A stretch of DNA of 64,000 nt from Meghimatium bilineatum (lineage: Eukaryota; Mollusca; Gastropoda; Stylommatophora; Philomycidae). The notes beneath the pieces were generated by a model. The model worked only from the letters and a program-made list of their open reading frames with translations, did not search any database and was not told the origin of the DNA. Position numbers and translations under genes: made by a program. Positions 1 through 11,229 of this stretch are shown in pieces; the first letter of the stretch is position 1, and each line of letters starts with the position of its first letter. Location of the stretch: positions 56,944,883 through 57,008,882 of the forward strand of contig CM067298.1 of assembly GCA_034231615.1 (NCBI GenBank), written 5' to 3'.

Positions 1-199
1 TTGTGTGTATTTATAAATATATAATATGTATGTATATATACTAAAAATTGTGTAATGCATAAAAAAACTAGATGGAATATCTAAAGATAGTACAAAATTA
101 ACTAGATTTGTTGAGAATCTATGCTACGATGGTTGCTGAGGGTTTATGCTACGAGAATCTATGCAGTATGCATGGTTTAATAACAAAGACAAGTAGATA

Positions 200-2230
200 C
201 AACATTACGCTGACATCAATAATATGCTGAAATTATATTCAGCGCTAAAAGCAATTTATAGTTCTCCGTCTTTGGAAACGTCTCTTCTCAGAGCAGATGG
301 ACATCATATAATCAATGACAAAGAAGAATTCTTAAACGCTGAGCTGAAAATTTTAAAATGTACTAAACTGCTTCTCAAATATAAACGATGAAGCGATTGC
401 TCTCATCACCCAAACACCAATTAACCAATCACTCCCGGAGTCTCCTCGCCTTGAGGAGGTGGAGAAAACCATATATAATTTGACCGTGCAAAAAGCGCCA
501 GATACAGATTCAATTCTAGCTGAAGCGTACGCCGTCAGTGGTCCTGTGATGGCTGCGAAACTGACAGCTTTTTCGAACAATATGGAACCTGGAAACGATA
601 CGGCAAGACCTGAAGGATTCCTCCATCATACATCTAGAGAAAAAGAAATCGCCAATCTTACGACACCCACCGAGGCATGTCCCTGCTCTCTATAGCAGGC
701 AAGATCCTGGCTAGGGTCCTGTTTAACAGACTAAAAGTCCATCTGGAGACAGATGAGCCAATGTGGCTTTCGACAAGGCAGAGGAACAGTTGGCATGATT
801 TTCACTGCTAGAAACTCTACACCACATTTGTCGACTTAACTAAGGCCTTCGACACTGTAAATCGTAATGGTCTGTGGAAGATTATGACCAATTTTGGATG
901 TCCCAAAACAATCATCAACATGGTTCGCCAGTTCCATGATTGAATGACAGCTTGTGTGCAAGATTACGGGGCACACTCCAACCCGTTTCCTGTAACCTTA
1001 ACGGTGTCAAACAGGATTGCATCTTGGCTCCGACGCTCTTTAGCATGGTGTTCTCTACTATGCTAATTGATGCCTTCCGTAATAACGTGTAGGAATTTGC
1101 TTTCGTTATCGAGCTGATGTGGGGATATTCAATCTCAGTAGATTAAAGGCAAGATCAAATCCCAGACGGACATCGTTCGCGATCTTATGTTCGCCAACCA
1201 AATTGCGCACAATGCTACCAGTCTGAAAGACATGCATGACAGTATAGACTTCATTTCTTCTCCTATGATGCGTTCGGTCTCACCATCATCTCCTCGAAGA
1301 CTTTAGTAATATTGTAACCAGCGCCAAGTGTCCTCTATACAGAACCAGTAATCACAAAGGACAAAAACTCAATACTGCTTATAGGTTTATACATCTCAAC
1401 AGCACTCTATCGCAAATTGTGATAATTGACAAGAATGTTGTCCTTTGTATTGCTAGCTCCAGTACAGCGTTCGAGCGCCTTTGTGCCAACGTCTGGATCA
1501 GGCGTGGTCTCAGTTTAACAACAAAATTTGACGTCTACCACGCAGTGGGTCTACCAACACTGCTTTATGCTGCGTCATCCTGGACTGTCTACGCGAGACA
1601 AGCTCGACAGCTTAACTTTTGCCACCTTCGGTGCCTAAGAAATTTCATGGCTACGTTGGCAAGATCAAATACCAGAGACGGAAATTCTTCAAAAGTTCCG
1701 TATACAAAGCATCCGTGCCCCGTTGATTAGGTCCCAACTCCGCTGGGGCGGCCACGTTGTCCGTATGCCAGACAAGCGTGTTTCAAAGAGAATTCTCTAT
1801 GGGGAGCTGTGCAATGGTAAACGTTCAAGCGGAGGGCAGAATAAACGCTTCAATGATTACTTGAAGAACTCGCTCAAACACTACAGCATTGATCCCATCG
1901 TCTGAGAGACTACAGCTCTTGGTCGCTCAGCTTTACACACTCACATCACCGGTGGCATCACAAAGTGTGAACAGGAAAGAACACTGCAGGAAATCTACCA
2001 GAGACAGAAACAGAAGGAACGATCTGAAAACGTGCTTACTGAAAACGATCCTCTACACGCATGCACGCACTGCAATATATTTTTCTTTGCACGAAATTGA
2101 CTCCTTGGGAATCTGCGGACTCACAAACCTAAACCAAAATAGACAAATATCAAAGGTTTTTTGTAATTTATTATTTATTAATTTTTTAATCATTTTTTTC
2201 GCGACATATGTTTGTTGTTTTTCATGCAAT
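200..2230 (+). mobile_element. Decayed non-LTR retrotransposon (LINE family alpha), RT to C-terminus
   Basis: Translation in shifting frames reads as a LINE reverse transcriptase. About 665-740 encodes 'RGMSLLSIAGKILARVLFNR', about 825-900 'TTFVDLTKAFDTVNRNGLWK' (the RT motif with the first catalytic Asp), and about 975-1030 the 'PFPVTL..GVKQ' stretch. The C-terminal part at 1723-1905 carries the 'QLRWGGHVVRMPDKR' signature common to animal endonuclease/RT LINEs, and about 2041-2130 decays from a C-x2-C..H-x3-H type zinc finger ('ACTHCN..'). In-frame stops and several frameshifts make it non-functional. The endonuclease domain lies outside the window or is lost. The same family recurs at 24515-24875 and 23322-23617. 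I am confident in the LINE call; the clade (RTE- or CR1-like) is not settled. Confidence 0.85.
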
Positions 2231-2585
2231 GCTCACCTTCACTTGCGAAGGAGGAACACCATCATCATGCTATGGTGGGTATTTGGGGTGCACGCTACGA
2301 TGCTCACCTTCACTTGCGAAGGAGGAACACCATCATCATGCTATGGTGGGTATTTGGGGTGCACGCTACGATGCTCACCTTCACTTGCGAAGGAGGAACA
2401 CCATCATCATGCTATGGTGGGTATTTGGGGTGCACGCTACGATGCTCACCTTCACTTGCGAAGGAGGAACACCATCATCTTGCTATGGTGGGTATTTGGG
2501 GTGCACTCTACAATGCTCACCTTCACTTGCGAAGGAGGAACACCATCATCATGCTATGGTGGGTATTTGGGGTGCACGCTACGAT
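2231..2585 (+). repeat. 71-bp tandem array, five copies, grown from the LINE alpha 3' end
   Basis: Units start with 'gctcaccttcacttgcgaag' at 2231, 2302, 2373, 2444 and 2515, so the period is exactly 71. Each holds 'caccatcatcatgctatggt'. Copies differ by only a few bases (for example 'catctt' near 2477 and 'gcactctacaat' near 2504). The same block stands once at the 3' end of another alpha LINE (about 24838-24875), so the array is a multiplied LINE 3' terminus. Because 71 is not a multiple of 3, the array stays open in all three forward frames, giving several spurious ORFs of 128-243 codons. Confidence 0.92.
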
Positions 2586-2867
2586 GGGTTTTGATTTGTA
2601 TAGAAGATGAACATTATTGAATAATAACAAGACATTTTACGACATTGAGTTTCTTGGCCTGAAAGGATCAGTGGGTACAACATACAAATTATAGGAAATA
2701 AAACAAAGGGGTGACATTTTACCATTAAAACAATCGAGAAACACAGGAGAGGAGTCGCGAATGAATATGCATATTCTTCGCTATTTTCTAGAAGACTCTG
2801 AGTTCTTGCCAATCTTCAGAATCTTCAGTGAAGTCAGTTATTGTAATTTAGTAATATATAGTTCTAA
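2586..2867. other. AT-rich spacer, nothing recognised
   Basis: I see no coding or repeat signal here. A 77-codon minus ORF (2579-2812) has no family resemblance and overlaps the array edge. Confidence 0.5.
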
Positions 2868-2995
2868 ATAGTCCGGCTAAGTGGATGAGATATTAGTGAG
2901 CGCAGATTGGAAAAGCTAGGAAACGGTTTCGAATTCAGCTGCATGCCGTTGGACATCTTAGGAAGCAGTTACAACCAACCAGAAGTGAAAATTAC
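2868..2995 (+). mobile_element. tRNA-derived SINE head, relic
   Basis: 'gtccggctaagtggatgaga' looks like a tRNA A-box region and 'acggtttcgaattc' about 50 bases later resembles a B box. This spacing suits a pol III internal promoter. No cloverleaf can be drawn with confidence, so I call it a SINE head and not a tRNA gene. No TSD was found. Confidence 0.45.
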
Positions 2996-3016
2996 ATAGA
3001 AAATAAAACTACTGGT

Positions 3017-3345
3017 CTGTCCATAAGTTACGTTAACAATTATGAGGGATAGGAGGTATACACAAGTTTGACAGTTGTTAACAAGGGAGAGATTTGCAAA
3101 AATTGACGTTAACAAATTTGTATACGAATTAAATTATTTGAATTTGAAATATACGTCGAATAATCTGAAACAAAATCATGCAATCTTTTCCAGCAAAATT
3201 TGTTTTTTAAAGGGGAGCCGGGGATATAACATTTCTGACATAATTAAGTAGAGGGTAGGTAGATCCCTCAATTTCTTAACAGTTTCTTTACAGGGGAAGA
3301 CGCGTCAAAAATTTGGAAAACATTGTTGACGTAGTTTATGGACAG
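3017..3345. mobile_element. MITE with CTGTCCATAA terminal inverted repeats
   Basis: The left end 'ctgtccataagttacgttaa' (3017) is the reverse complement, with few changes, of the right end 'gttgacgtagtttatggaca' (ending 3345). The interior is non-coding, with G-rich stretches and repeated 'gacgttaacaa'-like motifs. A second element with related ends and interior lies at 30823-31125. A further copy of the right-end motif stands at 3417-3429, so the true end may be there. The superfamily is not assigned. Confidence 0.7.
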
Positions 3346-3559
3346 ATATAAATAACCAAATGGTCAGAGGGTGTCCGACAAAGTGGATGGTGCCGCAGTA
3401 AAAGTTTATAAACAAAAGTTTATGGACAGCCCGTAGGTTGATCACTACGTCATAAAAATGGCATGCGGTCATCTTATTTTATAAACATGAAAGTGACCTG
3501 TGCATGAAAATCCAACGTCGCCTGTCTCTTGCTTTGGTCGTGCACTCTTTTAGACTGTA

Positions 3560-4115
3560 ACTTGTGCATCTCGTGATGTCTTTTTTCAACTTGTATCTAT
3601 GTCTATCTTTTCTCACCTCCCTTTCACTTTACCCTCAAGCAAGGTCATCGACAAGGTGTGATTTCGTTTATTATGTCCAAAATACGTTATTTGTTTTATC
3701 TTTATATTTTTTAATTGTTCTTTTTTCATACAAAGTGGTGTTAGAACCTCTTTGTTCGTTTTCTTCACTTTCCACGAATTTCTCCTTATTTTTCTATATA
3801 TATCCACATCTCTTTATCATCAATTATGTCTTGTAGTTGTTTATTATAGAATAGATATAGAATTTTATAATTCTCATTTTTAGTTTGTAATTTATTTAGA
3901 TGTCAATATTTTCCTCATGTCATTGAAAGAACTTTGAGCCACTCCTATTTTTCTTTTAACTTCTATTTCACATCTATCGTGATTTCTAGTCCGAGTTATT
4001 GGTAAGTTATTGGTTGTAGTAACTCTCCGTGAATTTTTAAATTTAGCATCTGTTCTTCTGCGATGTTGCTGATTATCTTGGTTTTTGCTTTCAGTGGCTA
4101 TGATTGTTGAAATGT
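3560..4115 (-). mobile_element. LINE gamma 3' fragment (minus strand)
   Basis: Minus-strand translation in several frames follows the gamma LINE seen at 62316-63769: a region like 'IEVKRKIGVAQSSFNDMRK' near 3900-3960, then 'MDIYRKIRRNSWK' (3770-3807) and a cysteine-poor C-terminus with 'ITYFGHNKRNHTL'. Stops and frameshifts are frequent, so this is an old 5'-truncated copy. No TSD was found. Confidence 0.75.
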
Positions 4116-4129
4116 GTGGCCATATATGT

Positions 4130-4712
4130 CATATTGCCAAAACAATGGATATACTGATTTTAGAGTCATATACATTATGCGTTGCAACCATTGTAATCGG
4201 CAAGGGATAGAATAAAAGGTTACAGAGATATAGAACACTGCAGATTATTATACACCTTATGGCCAAGAGAAATTTCAACTTCGTATTGAAGGCTGTATTT
4301 TTAACATACATGAGTGAGGATATATGATTGAAAATGTCAGTTTGCATGTCATTTCGTTCATGTCATATTTACAACCCGATGAAAAATAATTTCCATTTAT
4401 TGTTATTATTTTCAATCAATTCTGTCCCAATGTTTAATGATTTTTTTTGTTATTTGTGTGAATGCAAGTCTCCTTAATTTGACACGGCCATTGAGTTCAA
4501 TTATTAAACCTATCCGGAGTGTTCCTCTTGAAAGAGATTATAGCTCCTGTTATGATAATGATAGGGAGTTATTGTGTCTCATTATAGTAAATGATATTGC
4601 GATTTATAGCTATGTTGAAACTGAAGAACAACTGAAACTCAATGAGTGGGTTAAATATGGAGATAGTTATCGGTTTCCTGAAACAAATATGAGATTATTG
4701 TGAGATGCATGT
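4130..4712. other. Unassigned stretch with one 88-codon ORF
   Basis: A plus-strand ORF at 4437-4703 reads like ordinary protein ('NEWVKYGDSYRFPETNMRLL' at its end), but I recognise no domain and see no upstream exon or splice context. It ends just before the SINE-A target site. It may be a chance ORF or a fragment of an unrecognised element. Confidence 0.3.
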
Positions 4713-4728
4713 TTGAACCAAATGAACT

Positions 4729-4880
4729 CCGCCGAAGACGGATGTGTCGGGCCATTGGCGCAAATAAAACGGCGACACGGCGCATTTCCATTCTCTGGAC
4801 TGAATCCTGCTGGAGATCTAGTAGTACTGCTACAGGAGAGATCCAGCAGGAGTTTGAGAATGAACGCTGAAGAAGAAGAA
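4729..4880 (+). mobile_element. SINE-A copy 1, complete with TSDs
   Basis: The element runs from 'ccgccgaagacggatgtgtc' to an (AGA)n tail and is flanked by a perfect 14-bp duplication 'gaaccaaatgaact' at 4715-4728 and 4881-4894. TSDs plus a microsatellite tail indicate target-primed reverse transcription by a LINE. I see no obvious tRNA, 7SL or 5S promoter boxes. The length of about 152 bp is shared with the other intact copies. Confidence 0.93.
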
Positions 4881-4894
4881 GAACCAAATGAACT

Positions 4895-5930
4895 GTTTTG
4901 AAGACGAAATGCAAAATTGTTTATACTGTAACTGAGCTGAAGCCATGTAGAAATTGGTTTAACCTTTTCTAATAGTTTCAGAATTGTGAATTTCTTTGTT
5001 ATTGTCATTCTGGCATGTCACGCTGACGTTGAAACTGCGGTTCTGATATTTTTACTGCTTCAATTAAGTTTCTTGAAGTTATTAAATTTTTACGTTTGCG
5101 TAATTATTTTAGATTATTTCTTAAAATATGTACTGTGTGTGTATGTAACAATCCGTAAAATATGTCAAGCAACATTACTGGTTACTAGCATTCAGATTGG
5201 TGAAATAATTGTAAAGCGTCCACTGTGCAGTGCGTGCAGTGCTGATAAATAGATTGCTTCGTATTGACCTACTAGCGCTATGGAACCGGATTCCCACAAT
5301 TCAGTAGAAATGGTAAAACACCATTGCTATATACAATCATCGAAATCGGATTAGTCCGGCCACTGATACAAAATGAAAAGAAGACAAATGCGTCTCTGCT
5401 CTTAAAACGTCTTAAAATATATTAAGACCTCTGTCCTGCTACATAAGATATCCTCGAAGTTTCAGAACGAACGGAAATATACAATAATTTAAGCTTTCTA
5501 TAAAGTTATGACATTTTTCAAAAAAATGTGTTAATCTTAATTATTTTGCTCTGAAGTGTTTATGATATTGTCTAATATTTTTGCTTGTATGTTTGACAGT
5601 TTGAAATCAACAATTCATGAAATCGTTCACTGTTGTGTGTTTATCTGTTACTCAAAAAAAAAAATAATTTGCAATTAGTAACTTACAACAGCAGCAAAGA
5701 TGTAATCCAATAATCGGAATTAGAAACTCGGGGATAGTGAAGTTTTGATAATCATTTTTAAAAAAAACACAAGAATACTCTTGACATTTCAACAACAAGA
5801 TTTTTTTAGAGAATAATACATAGAACACGACGAGTAACTAGCGTTATTGTTTTAACTATATGCATTCATTTGGCTATGTGATTTATGTGATCGTCGACAG
5901 TGCCGTAATTATTCCGTGTGTCTTATGTTC
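4895..5930. other. AT-rich spacer, nothing recognised
   Basis: Only short, low-complexity ORFs are present. No repeat shared with the rest of the window was found. Confidence 0.5.
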
Positions 5931-5985
5931 TTATTAAACATCTTGTGGTCGAAACGTCGACTTGTGTATGTTTTCCTTTGTGTTT
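5930..5985 (+). repeat. Possible Penelope-like 3' motif
   Basis: 'gtggtcgaaacgtcgacttg' (about 5944-5963) resembles the 'cgaaacgt(c)' motif near the 3' ends of Penelope-like elements. Related motifs lie at 20728-20770 and 25045-25095 on the minus strand. Only the motif is seen; no RT or GIY-YIG domain is near. Confidence 0.3.
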
Positions 5986-6940
5986 CGAATGATTAGTATT
6001 ACCATTTGCTTCCAATTTGAAATTGCATTAGCTGTTTATAATAACTGCGTACTTGATCTGACCACAACATTTTTAGCAAAAAGCAAAGTAATCGAACTTA
6101 TCATAAATAACAAGCATGTCAGAAATGATATATTTATTTATATGAAATACAATTTCCTAGCGTGTAAGATCAGAGTGTATGTCGCAATACTAAAAGCTAT
6201 CCTTCATTTAAAATATTGAAAACCCATGATAACATCAGGTGGAAACGTTTAATAATGATAGGAAACATATTTATTCCCATATTACACGATGTAGCTTTAT
6301 TCAAAAAATAATTTCTTTTTAATATATACATAACGTGGTCATTTTTGTGTTCACTAGTTTAAGATTTGTTTCCCTGCAAAGTCAGATGTTATTCTATGGA
6401 TTTCTAAAACATTCAAGTTGATGCATTTTTTGTATCATATTTTGTATATATGTGAATTTTTAAAAACAATTTGGCCAAAAAGTTGTTTAAATGAAAAACG
6501 GGTGTGGATATTTAATCTGTATTTTTGTCTTATTTAGTTTCACTTTAGTTAGTTTTCTAAAATGAATATTCAGTATTTATACCACTTTAGTTTACTTATG
6601 GATTCAGAATTTTGCTAAATAAACTCCTTCCTCTCCTCCTCTCCAATGCACACACATTATATAGAAAAGCATACCACCCCCATAGCAACATTAATGTAAG
6701 ATTTTAGCAATTTAAATTTTTTTTACACACTATACATCACTGAACCTAATAACTTGAAATATTCAATAAATATATTTTTATCATGTAAAACCTTAAAGGC
6801 GTAATACAGTGATAATAGGTCAGACAAATGCAGTTTTCCAAAAATTAATATACTGTATCATTACTGGTCCTATCATTAGGAATCAGGAGTATACTTCTTC
6901 ATTACTACATAAGATATATTCTAACGTATGGATGAACGTT
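5986..6940. other. AT-rich spacer, nothing recognised
   Basis: There are no coding or repeat features I can support; poly-A/T runs dominate. Confidence 0.5.
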
Positions 6941-7014
6941 GCGGACAATAAATAAACAAGAGAGAGTAAGATTAGGAAGCATGAAAATGTGATTCTATAG
7001 AAGAATGGGCAGAT

Positions 7015-7425
7015 CGAAAAACTGGTGTGGATGTGATGTAATAGACAAATATGTAACGGGGTTTACTTATTAATATCAGAAGGAGATCTATATTAGTTGA
7101 TCAAGCAATGAGAAAGTAAAATCAAAACTACATCACAGATGTTATTAGAAAATGTCGATGGTCTTACATTGGACATGTTTTACACTCTGAAAATAACAGA
7201 ATACACCACCAATCTCTAATATGGGTACCAACAGGCAAAAGAGCCAGGGGTAGACCAAAAGAAACACTAAGAAGAACAACCCTTAGATAAATTAAAACAA
7301 ACAATATTCCTACTATTCAAGAACTGCGCAGAATAGCTTTGAACATACAGAATTGGAGAGATCTGACCTCTGCCCTATGAGCTAACTTCAGCGTTAAAAG
7401 AAAATGAGTTAATGAAAAATGAGAA
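7015..7425 (+). mobile_element. LINE delta 3' end
   Basis: The frame at about 7190-7300 reads 'NRIHHQSLIWVPTGKRARGR' followed by 'PKETLRRTTLR', and ends near 'NWRDLTSAL.ANFSVKRK'. This is the basic C-terminal tail typical of animal endonuclease/RT LINEs. The 3' tail is GAATGA-like (7404-7425). Other delta copies are at 37750-38040 and 42544-43009 on the minus strand. Stops interrupt the frame. Confidence 0.8.
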
Positions 7426-7454
7426 CGGGAAGTTGGGAGAGGATAGAACTTTCC

Positions 7455-7870
7455 TCCATATCCGAATCTATAAGCCCATAACCCTTCATGGTTGTAGGGG
7501 AACCACGCTGGATACATGAACACACAGAGTTCTTCAGAGATTTCCATATCAGCGATGCGGATTTGTGAGGAGAAATCCCGACATGTCTGGTCCTTAAAGC
7601 CGTCTGTCCATGACTATTTTCCTTCCTCTGCTTCTTCCACATTCGAGTGTCCCCTGTATAATAGTTTTTGATAAGGAATCGTGTTGGTTTACGTGTCCAC
7701 ATTATGCACGTTTATGTCGTCTCACTTGTGCAAGTAATGATTCCTCTGGACCTGCATACTTCTCTATTTTATTTCTTACGTACACATTTGTCGTATGCTG
7801 TTCTCTATAGGCAGACTCTCTATATTTTCTAATGTGCAGACTTCTACTGTAACATTTGTATTTCAAGTTC
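7455..7870 (-). mobile_element. LINE beta 3' fragment (minus strand)
   Basis: Minus-strand translation gives 'CGHVNQHDSLSKTIIQGTLE' (about 7625-7695), then 'CGRSRGRK' and the end motif 'VVPLQP.RVMGL' near 7470-7510. It matches the beta copies at 12665-12955, 40650-41080 and 49950-51352. It is decayed, with stops. It abuts the delta fragment tail to tail. Confidence 0.78.
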
Positions 7871-8641
7871 TGTAGCCGTCTCTGTTGAGAAAGGGCAAAA
7901 TTGAAGAAAGACAGACAGAGAGGGATATCATGAAAAAATATAAGATATCCTAAAATCGTAGTGTATCAAAGAGTCACTAACGATCCTGCTCAACTTCGTA
8001 AAATATATTTTCCGAAAATAAAATAAATAAGGAGTTGTGAAGTTTCATGATCGCATAATCGAGACGGCACCACACTAACGATGATAATTGTATTGACATC
8101 ATTTCCTGTCTGTGATATATGTTGATACGACTAAAGCAACTGTATTCTATGATTAATTTGTATGATGTGGCATACAAATACAAGGCGTGGCAACATTCAG
8201 TGTAAGATGCGTATCAATCATCGCTATAAAGTAGCTATTAGCGATTCAAAACCTTGGATTACGTTGCAGGGGCGGCTGTTTACAAAGAATATAAATACTT
8301 TTGTGTGGCAAGTTTAATTTGTGTAAACATATATCAATGCAATTAGCAGAATTACTATCAAGACGAAAGTGATCCAGCGGCACAAAGTATTTCATTTCAT
8401 ATCATGGAAATTAACTCGTAATATCCGAATTGGTTTTTCTGAGCGGCTTTAATTTACGTAGAAGTAGCTATAAAAATTGAGATTTTCGCGGCTTTCCGGC
8501 AGAATAAGTCTGCATAATGGGTTGTCTTATCGGTTTTTCCAGAGATAAGCCTGGAATGTTAATATTAATATACATTTTTGTTTGTTGATTAGAAAATACA
8601 ACTTTTACATTCGGTACTCAGGTATTCAATTAGAAGACATA
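7871..8641. other. Spacer, nothing recognised
   Basis: AT-rich sequence with no shared repeat or supported ORF. Confidence 0.5.
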
Positions 8642-8653
8642 ATTGATGCCTTT

Positions 8654-8935
8654 CTTCTTCTTCTTCTACTGCGTTCGTTCTCAAACTCCTGCAGATTAGC
8701 AGGATGTAGTCCGGAGAACGGAATGCGTTGCGTATGGGTTACAGCATTGCTGCGATATATGCGCCTTACAATCTGACACATCCGACTTCAGCATGGCTTT
8801 GGGTCACTTACCCTATATGGTATGGGACAGCCAACTCCATCCTATAACCTCCTTAGTCGCCTCTTACGATATGCATGGAATGGAAACAGTGTTGCTATTT
8901 TTAGTTTCCCTTTCGGCCCCAGCAACACACGGGTG
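8654..8935 (-). mobile_element. SINE-B copy, near full length, with TSDs
   Basis: Read on the minus strand, it starts with a 'cccgtgtgttgc..ggggcc' type head, passes 'catgcatatcgtaagaggcg' and ends in 'gagtttgagaacgaacgcag' plus (AAG)n. The duplication 'attgatgccttt' flanks it at 8642-8653 and 8936-8947. The right-hand duplication lies in the LINE gamma fragment ('IDAFEMWVYRR'), so the SINE sits at or in that LINE. Confidence 0.9.
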
Positions 8936-9300
8936 ATTGATGCCTTTGAGATGTGGGTATATAGGAGAATAGGGAGAACATATTCGAAAGAGAAGAAAAC
9001 AAATAAAGAGGTACTAAAAACATTTAATAGGAAGAAAGAACTACTAAGAGAAATAAAGATCAGGCAAATATTTTTGAAACATTAAAAGACATAACACTTT
9101 ATTGAAGACTTTACTTGTGGGTAAAGCCAAAGGGATACCACCAAGATGTAGGCAGAGATATAAGTAGGAGAGTAATATCACACAATGAACAGGTTACAGT
9201 CTAGTAGAGTGCATCACCAACACGACAAGAGACAGGAGATGTTGGAAATCCGTTGCAGCCAACCTTCGTTGCAGAGACGGCACTTGATGATGATGACTCA
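8936..9300 (+). mobile_element. LINE gamma 3' end
   Basis: 'IDAFEMWVYRRIGRTYSKEK' at 8936-8997 matches the gamma copy at about 63010. The frame decays after about 9085. The 3' end 'ctgaga-like..gacggcacttgatgatgatg' with a GATGATG tail (about 9275-9298) matches the copies at 55410 and 63365. Confidence 0.82.
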
Positions 9301-9554
9301 AGTATAGTTCTTTCATTTAGTTGCCAGAATAAGTTACTAACAATGATGAATTGTAGTGGGCAGATATTATCACAACATTTTCTACATAACCATCAAAGAT
9401 AGTAGCTGAAGTCTCCCATAGCCCAGCATGCAATATCAAGGTGAATGACTTAATACTAGCTCCAGTCTAACATTTAATTTATTTAGGACCAAAATAACAT
9501 CAGATGAAATGCATTCAGAGATTACAATTAAGACAGATTATCAAATTCAGCGCT

Positions 9555-9725
9555 TTTTTTGCCAGACACATCAAACTTCAACAAAGCCTATGGATCACTT
9601 TGACTCCGTTTAGGATGTACAACAACGCCATCCATCAAACATCTTCAGTGACACCTTCCGGCACCCCTGACCGGTAACAGTGCCACTATTTTTTTCTCCC
9701 CTTTCTGGCACCTTCAACGCAAGAG
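9555..9725 (-). mobile_element. SINE-B, decayed copy
   Basis: On the minus strand the order of landmarks matches SINE-B: a GAAAGGGGAG-like start near 9705-9715, the 'cagtgacccaaagccatg'-like middle (9580-9610) and the 'gatgtgtc' part near 9560. It is diverged and has no TSD. Confidence 0.55.
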
Positions 9726-9839
9726 CGCACACATCCTTGAAATACGAGGCACCAATAGTCTTCCAGTAGTCCCCATTTTTATTGAACGCCCTCTAGTGCG
9801 TAAATTGTAGTTTTACTCTAAGTATATTACGAGTACTTA

Positions 9840-10085
9840 AAGGCTGAAAATGCATAGAGGATTTATTCCCTTGTATTTGCGTTTCCCTATCAATGAGGTC
9901 GCACTCCACCTACCGAAAGTACGACTCATAGAACATATAAACTGTGTTGCTTCAGTGATCATCGACAGGTAACTCAGACAAAATTGCACTTGTAAATATT
10001 CCACGACCAGGGCTCGAACTCGCGACTTCCTGGATAGAAGATAAATGGCTTAACCTTGATATAAAGGAGATCACAGAATAACCTA
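9840..10085 (-). mobile_element. tRNA-headed SINE, minus strand
   Basis: The reverse complement carries 'gtcgcgagttcgagccctgg' (about 10009-10028), a good B box, about 40 bases after 'caaggttaagccatt', a weak A box. The rest (to about 9840) is the non-tRNA body. No TSD was seen. Confidence 0.5.
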
Positions 10086-10351
10086 TTGTGACGAAACGAT
10101 AGAAGCTTAGACTTTCGTGAACAAGTTTTTTCTTCTTTTTTTTCAGAACATTATAAAAGACATTTCGCAATGTGTTTTATTTTTTAATATATTTTTTTTA
10201 TTAAGAAAAACTTCACACCGCTGCACGAATCGACCACTATTAGCGTAGTGTTATCAAGAATATTTTAGAAATTTTGCCAGTAGAAAACTCAATTTCAATA
10301 AACTGAGACAAGTTTATTGTCAGAAAAGGTTGCTCAATTTTGCACTACGTA

Positions 10352-11227
10352 TACTGTTAAAAAATAAAAAGAAACGAAACATTATTTCAAACGTGTACCA
10401 AAATTTGTATTTACGGGATTAATGTTTCAACCTTGACATGAAGTAACATTCAGACTTTGACTAGACCAAGTCCCGTGTTCAGTCATTCCCAACAGTCCAT
10501 TGGTGATTTTGGTTCGCCCGTTGCAGTCGGTTCTGGCGATGCCGGTCCGTAAGAACAGGACCTCTGTAGGGACTTCTAGCCCGAAGACCAGCGTCGTGCA
10601 GCAGGTTCCTGACAGTTTTAACTGAAATTCGACGAGCTGCTGACATTGTCTGGACTTTGGAGGATGCAAATGCAAAGCGATTCTAGAGGTGACGCAGCCG
10701 TATGAAGCAGTCTTCGGCAGGATTTGTGACTCTGGGTCTTCCATTGCATGGCCAGTCTGCCACTGAGCTAGTTTGTTGAAATAGCCACCAAAGGCAAAGC
10801 TGTGGTTCTAACCACATTAAATTATCTGGCAACTACACTTTGTGATTGTCCGATCTGTAAGCTTCCAATAATGATGTATTGTGGTTCTGTTTCTGTAGTG
10901 AGATGAGCCACACTTGTGCATTGAATTTTGAACTGAAATTTTTCGAGGACCCTAAATCTTTTATAGGCATTCAATAATATAGTAGGAAGTTTTGTTTTCA
11001 GTAGGTTTCATGGGATTCCCGTGATCCTGTCACGAGTTGTTGCTCAAATTTTTTTTTTACCTTGACTTCTTTCAAAGCCTCATGAATCGTAAGGTGAGTA
11101 CAATTAAGGTAACCACGAGAAGTTAATCACCAGGTGGACACAATCGATAGGATAAATGATGTCCAATCAGCGAATGTCTTTTATAAAAGTAACTCCAAAA
11201 AAGTTGCATGTCTTTTTTTGAACAGTA
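10352..11227 (-). mobile_element. Tc1-like DNA transposon, internally deleted
   Basis: Both ends begin 'tactgtt(c)aaaaaa', at 10352 (plus) and 11227 (minus), next to TA dinucleotides (10350-10351 and 11228-11229), as expected for Tc1/mariner. On the minus strand about 10870-10430 encodes the N-terminal paired-type DNA-binding half of a Tc1 transposase, including 'NLLHDAGLRARSPYRGPVL' followed by 'TDRHRQNRLQRANQNHQW' (about 10605-10495). Upstream, shifted frames give 'RVTNPAEDCFIRLRHL'-like sequence. After 'HQWTVGND' the catalytic DDE domain is absent and the right-hand TIR follows within about 130 bp. The element is about 0.88 kb, where Tc1 elements are usually about 1.6 kb. It cannot move itself. 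Confidence 0.85.
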
Positions 11228-11229
11228 TA

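Noticed and set aside
2208-2620. Three overlapping ORFs of 128-243 codons with regular peptide repeats
   Set aside because: They are produced by the 71-bp array shifting through all three frames; no independent coding evidence.
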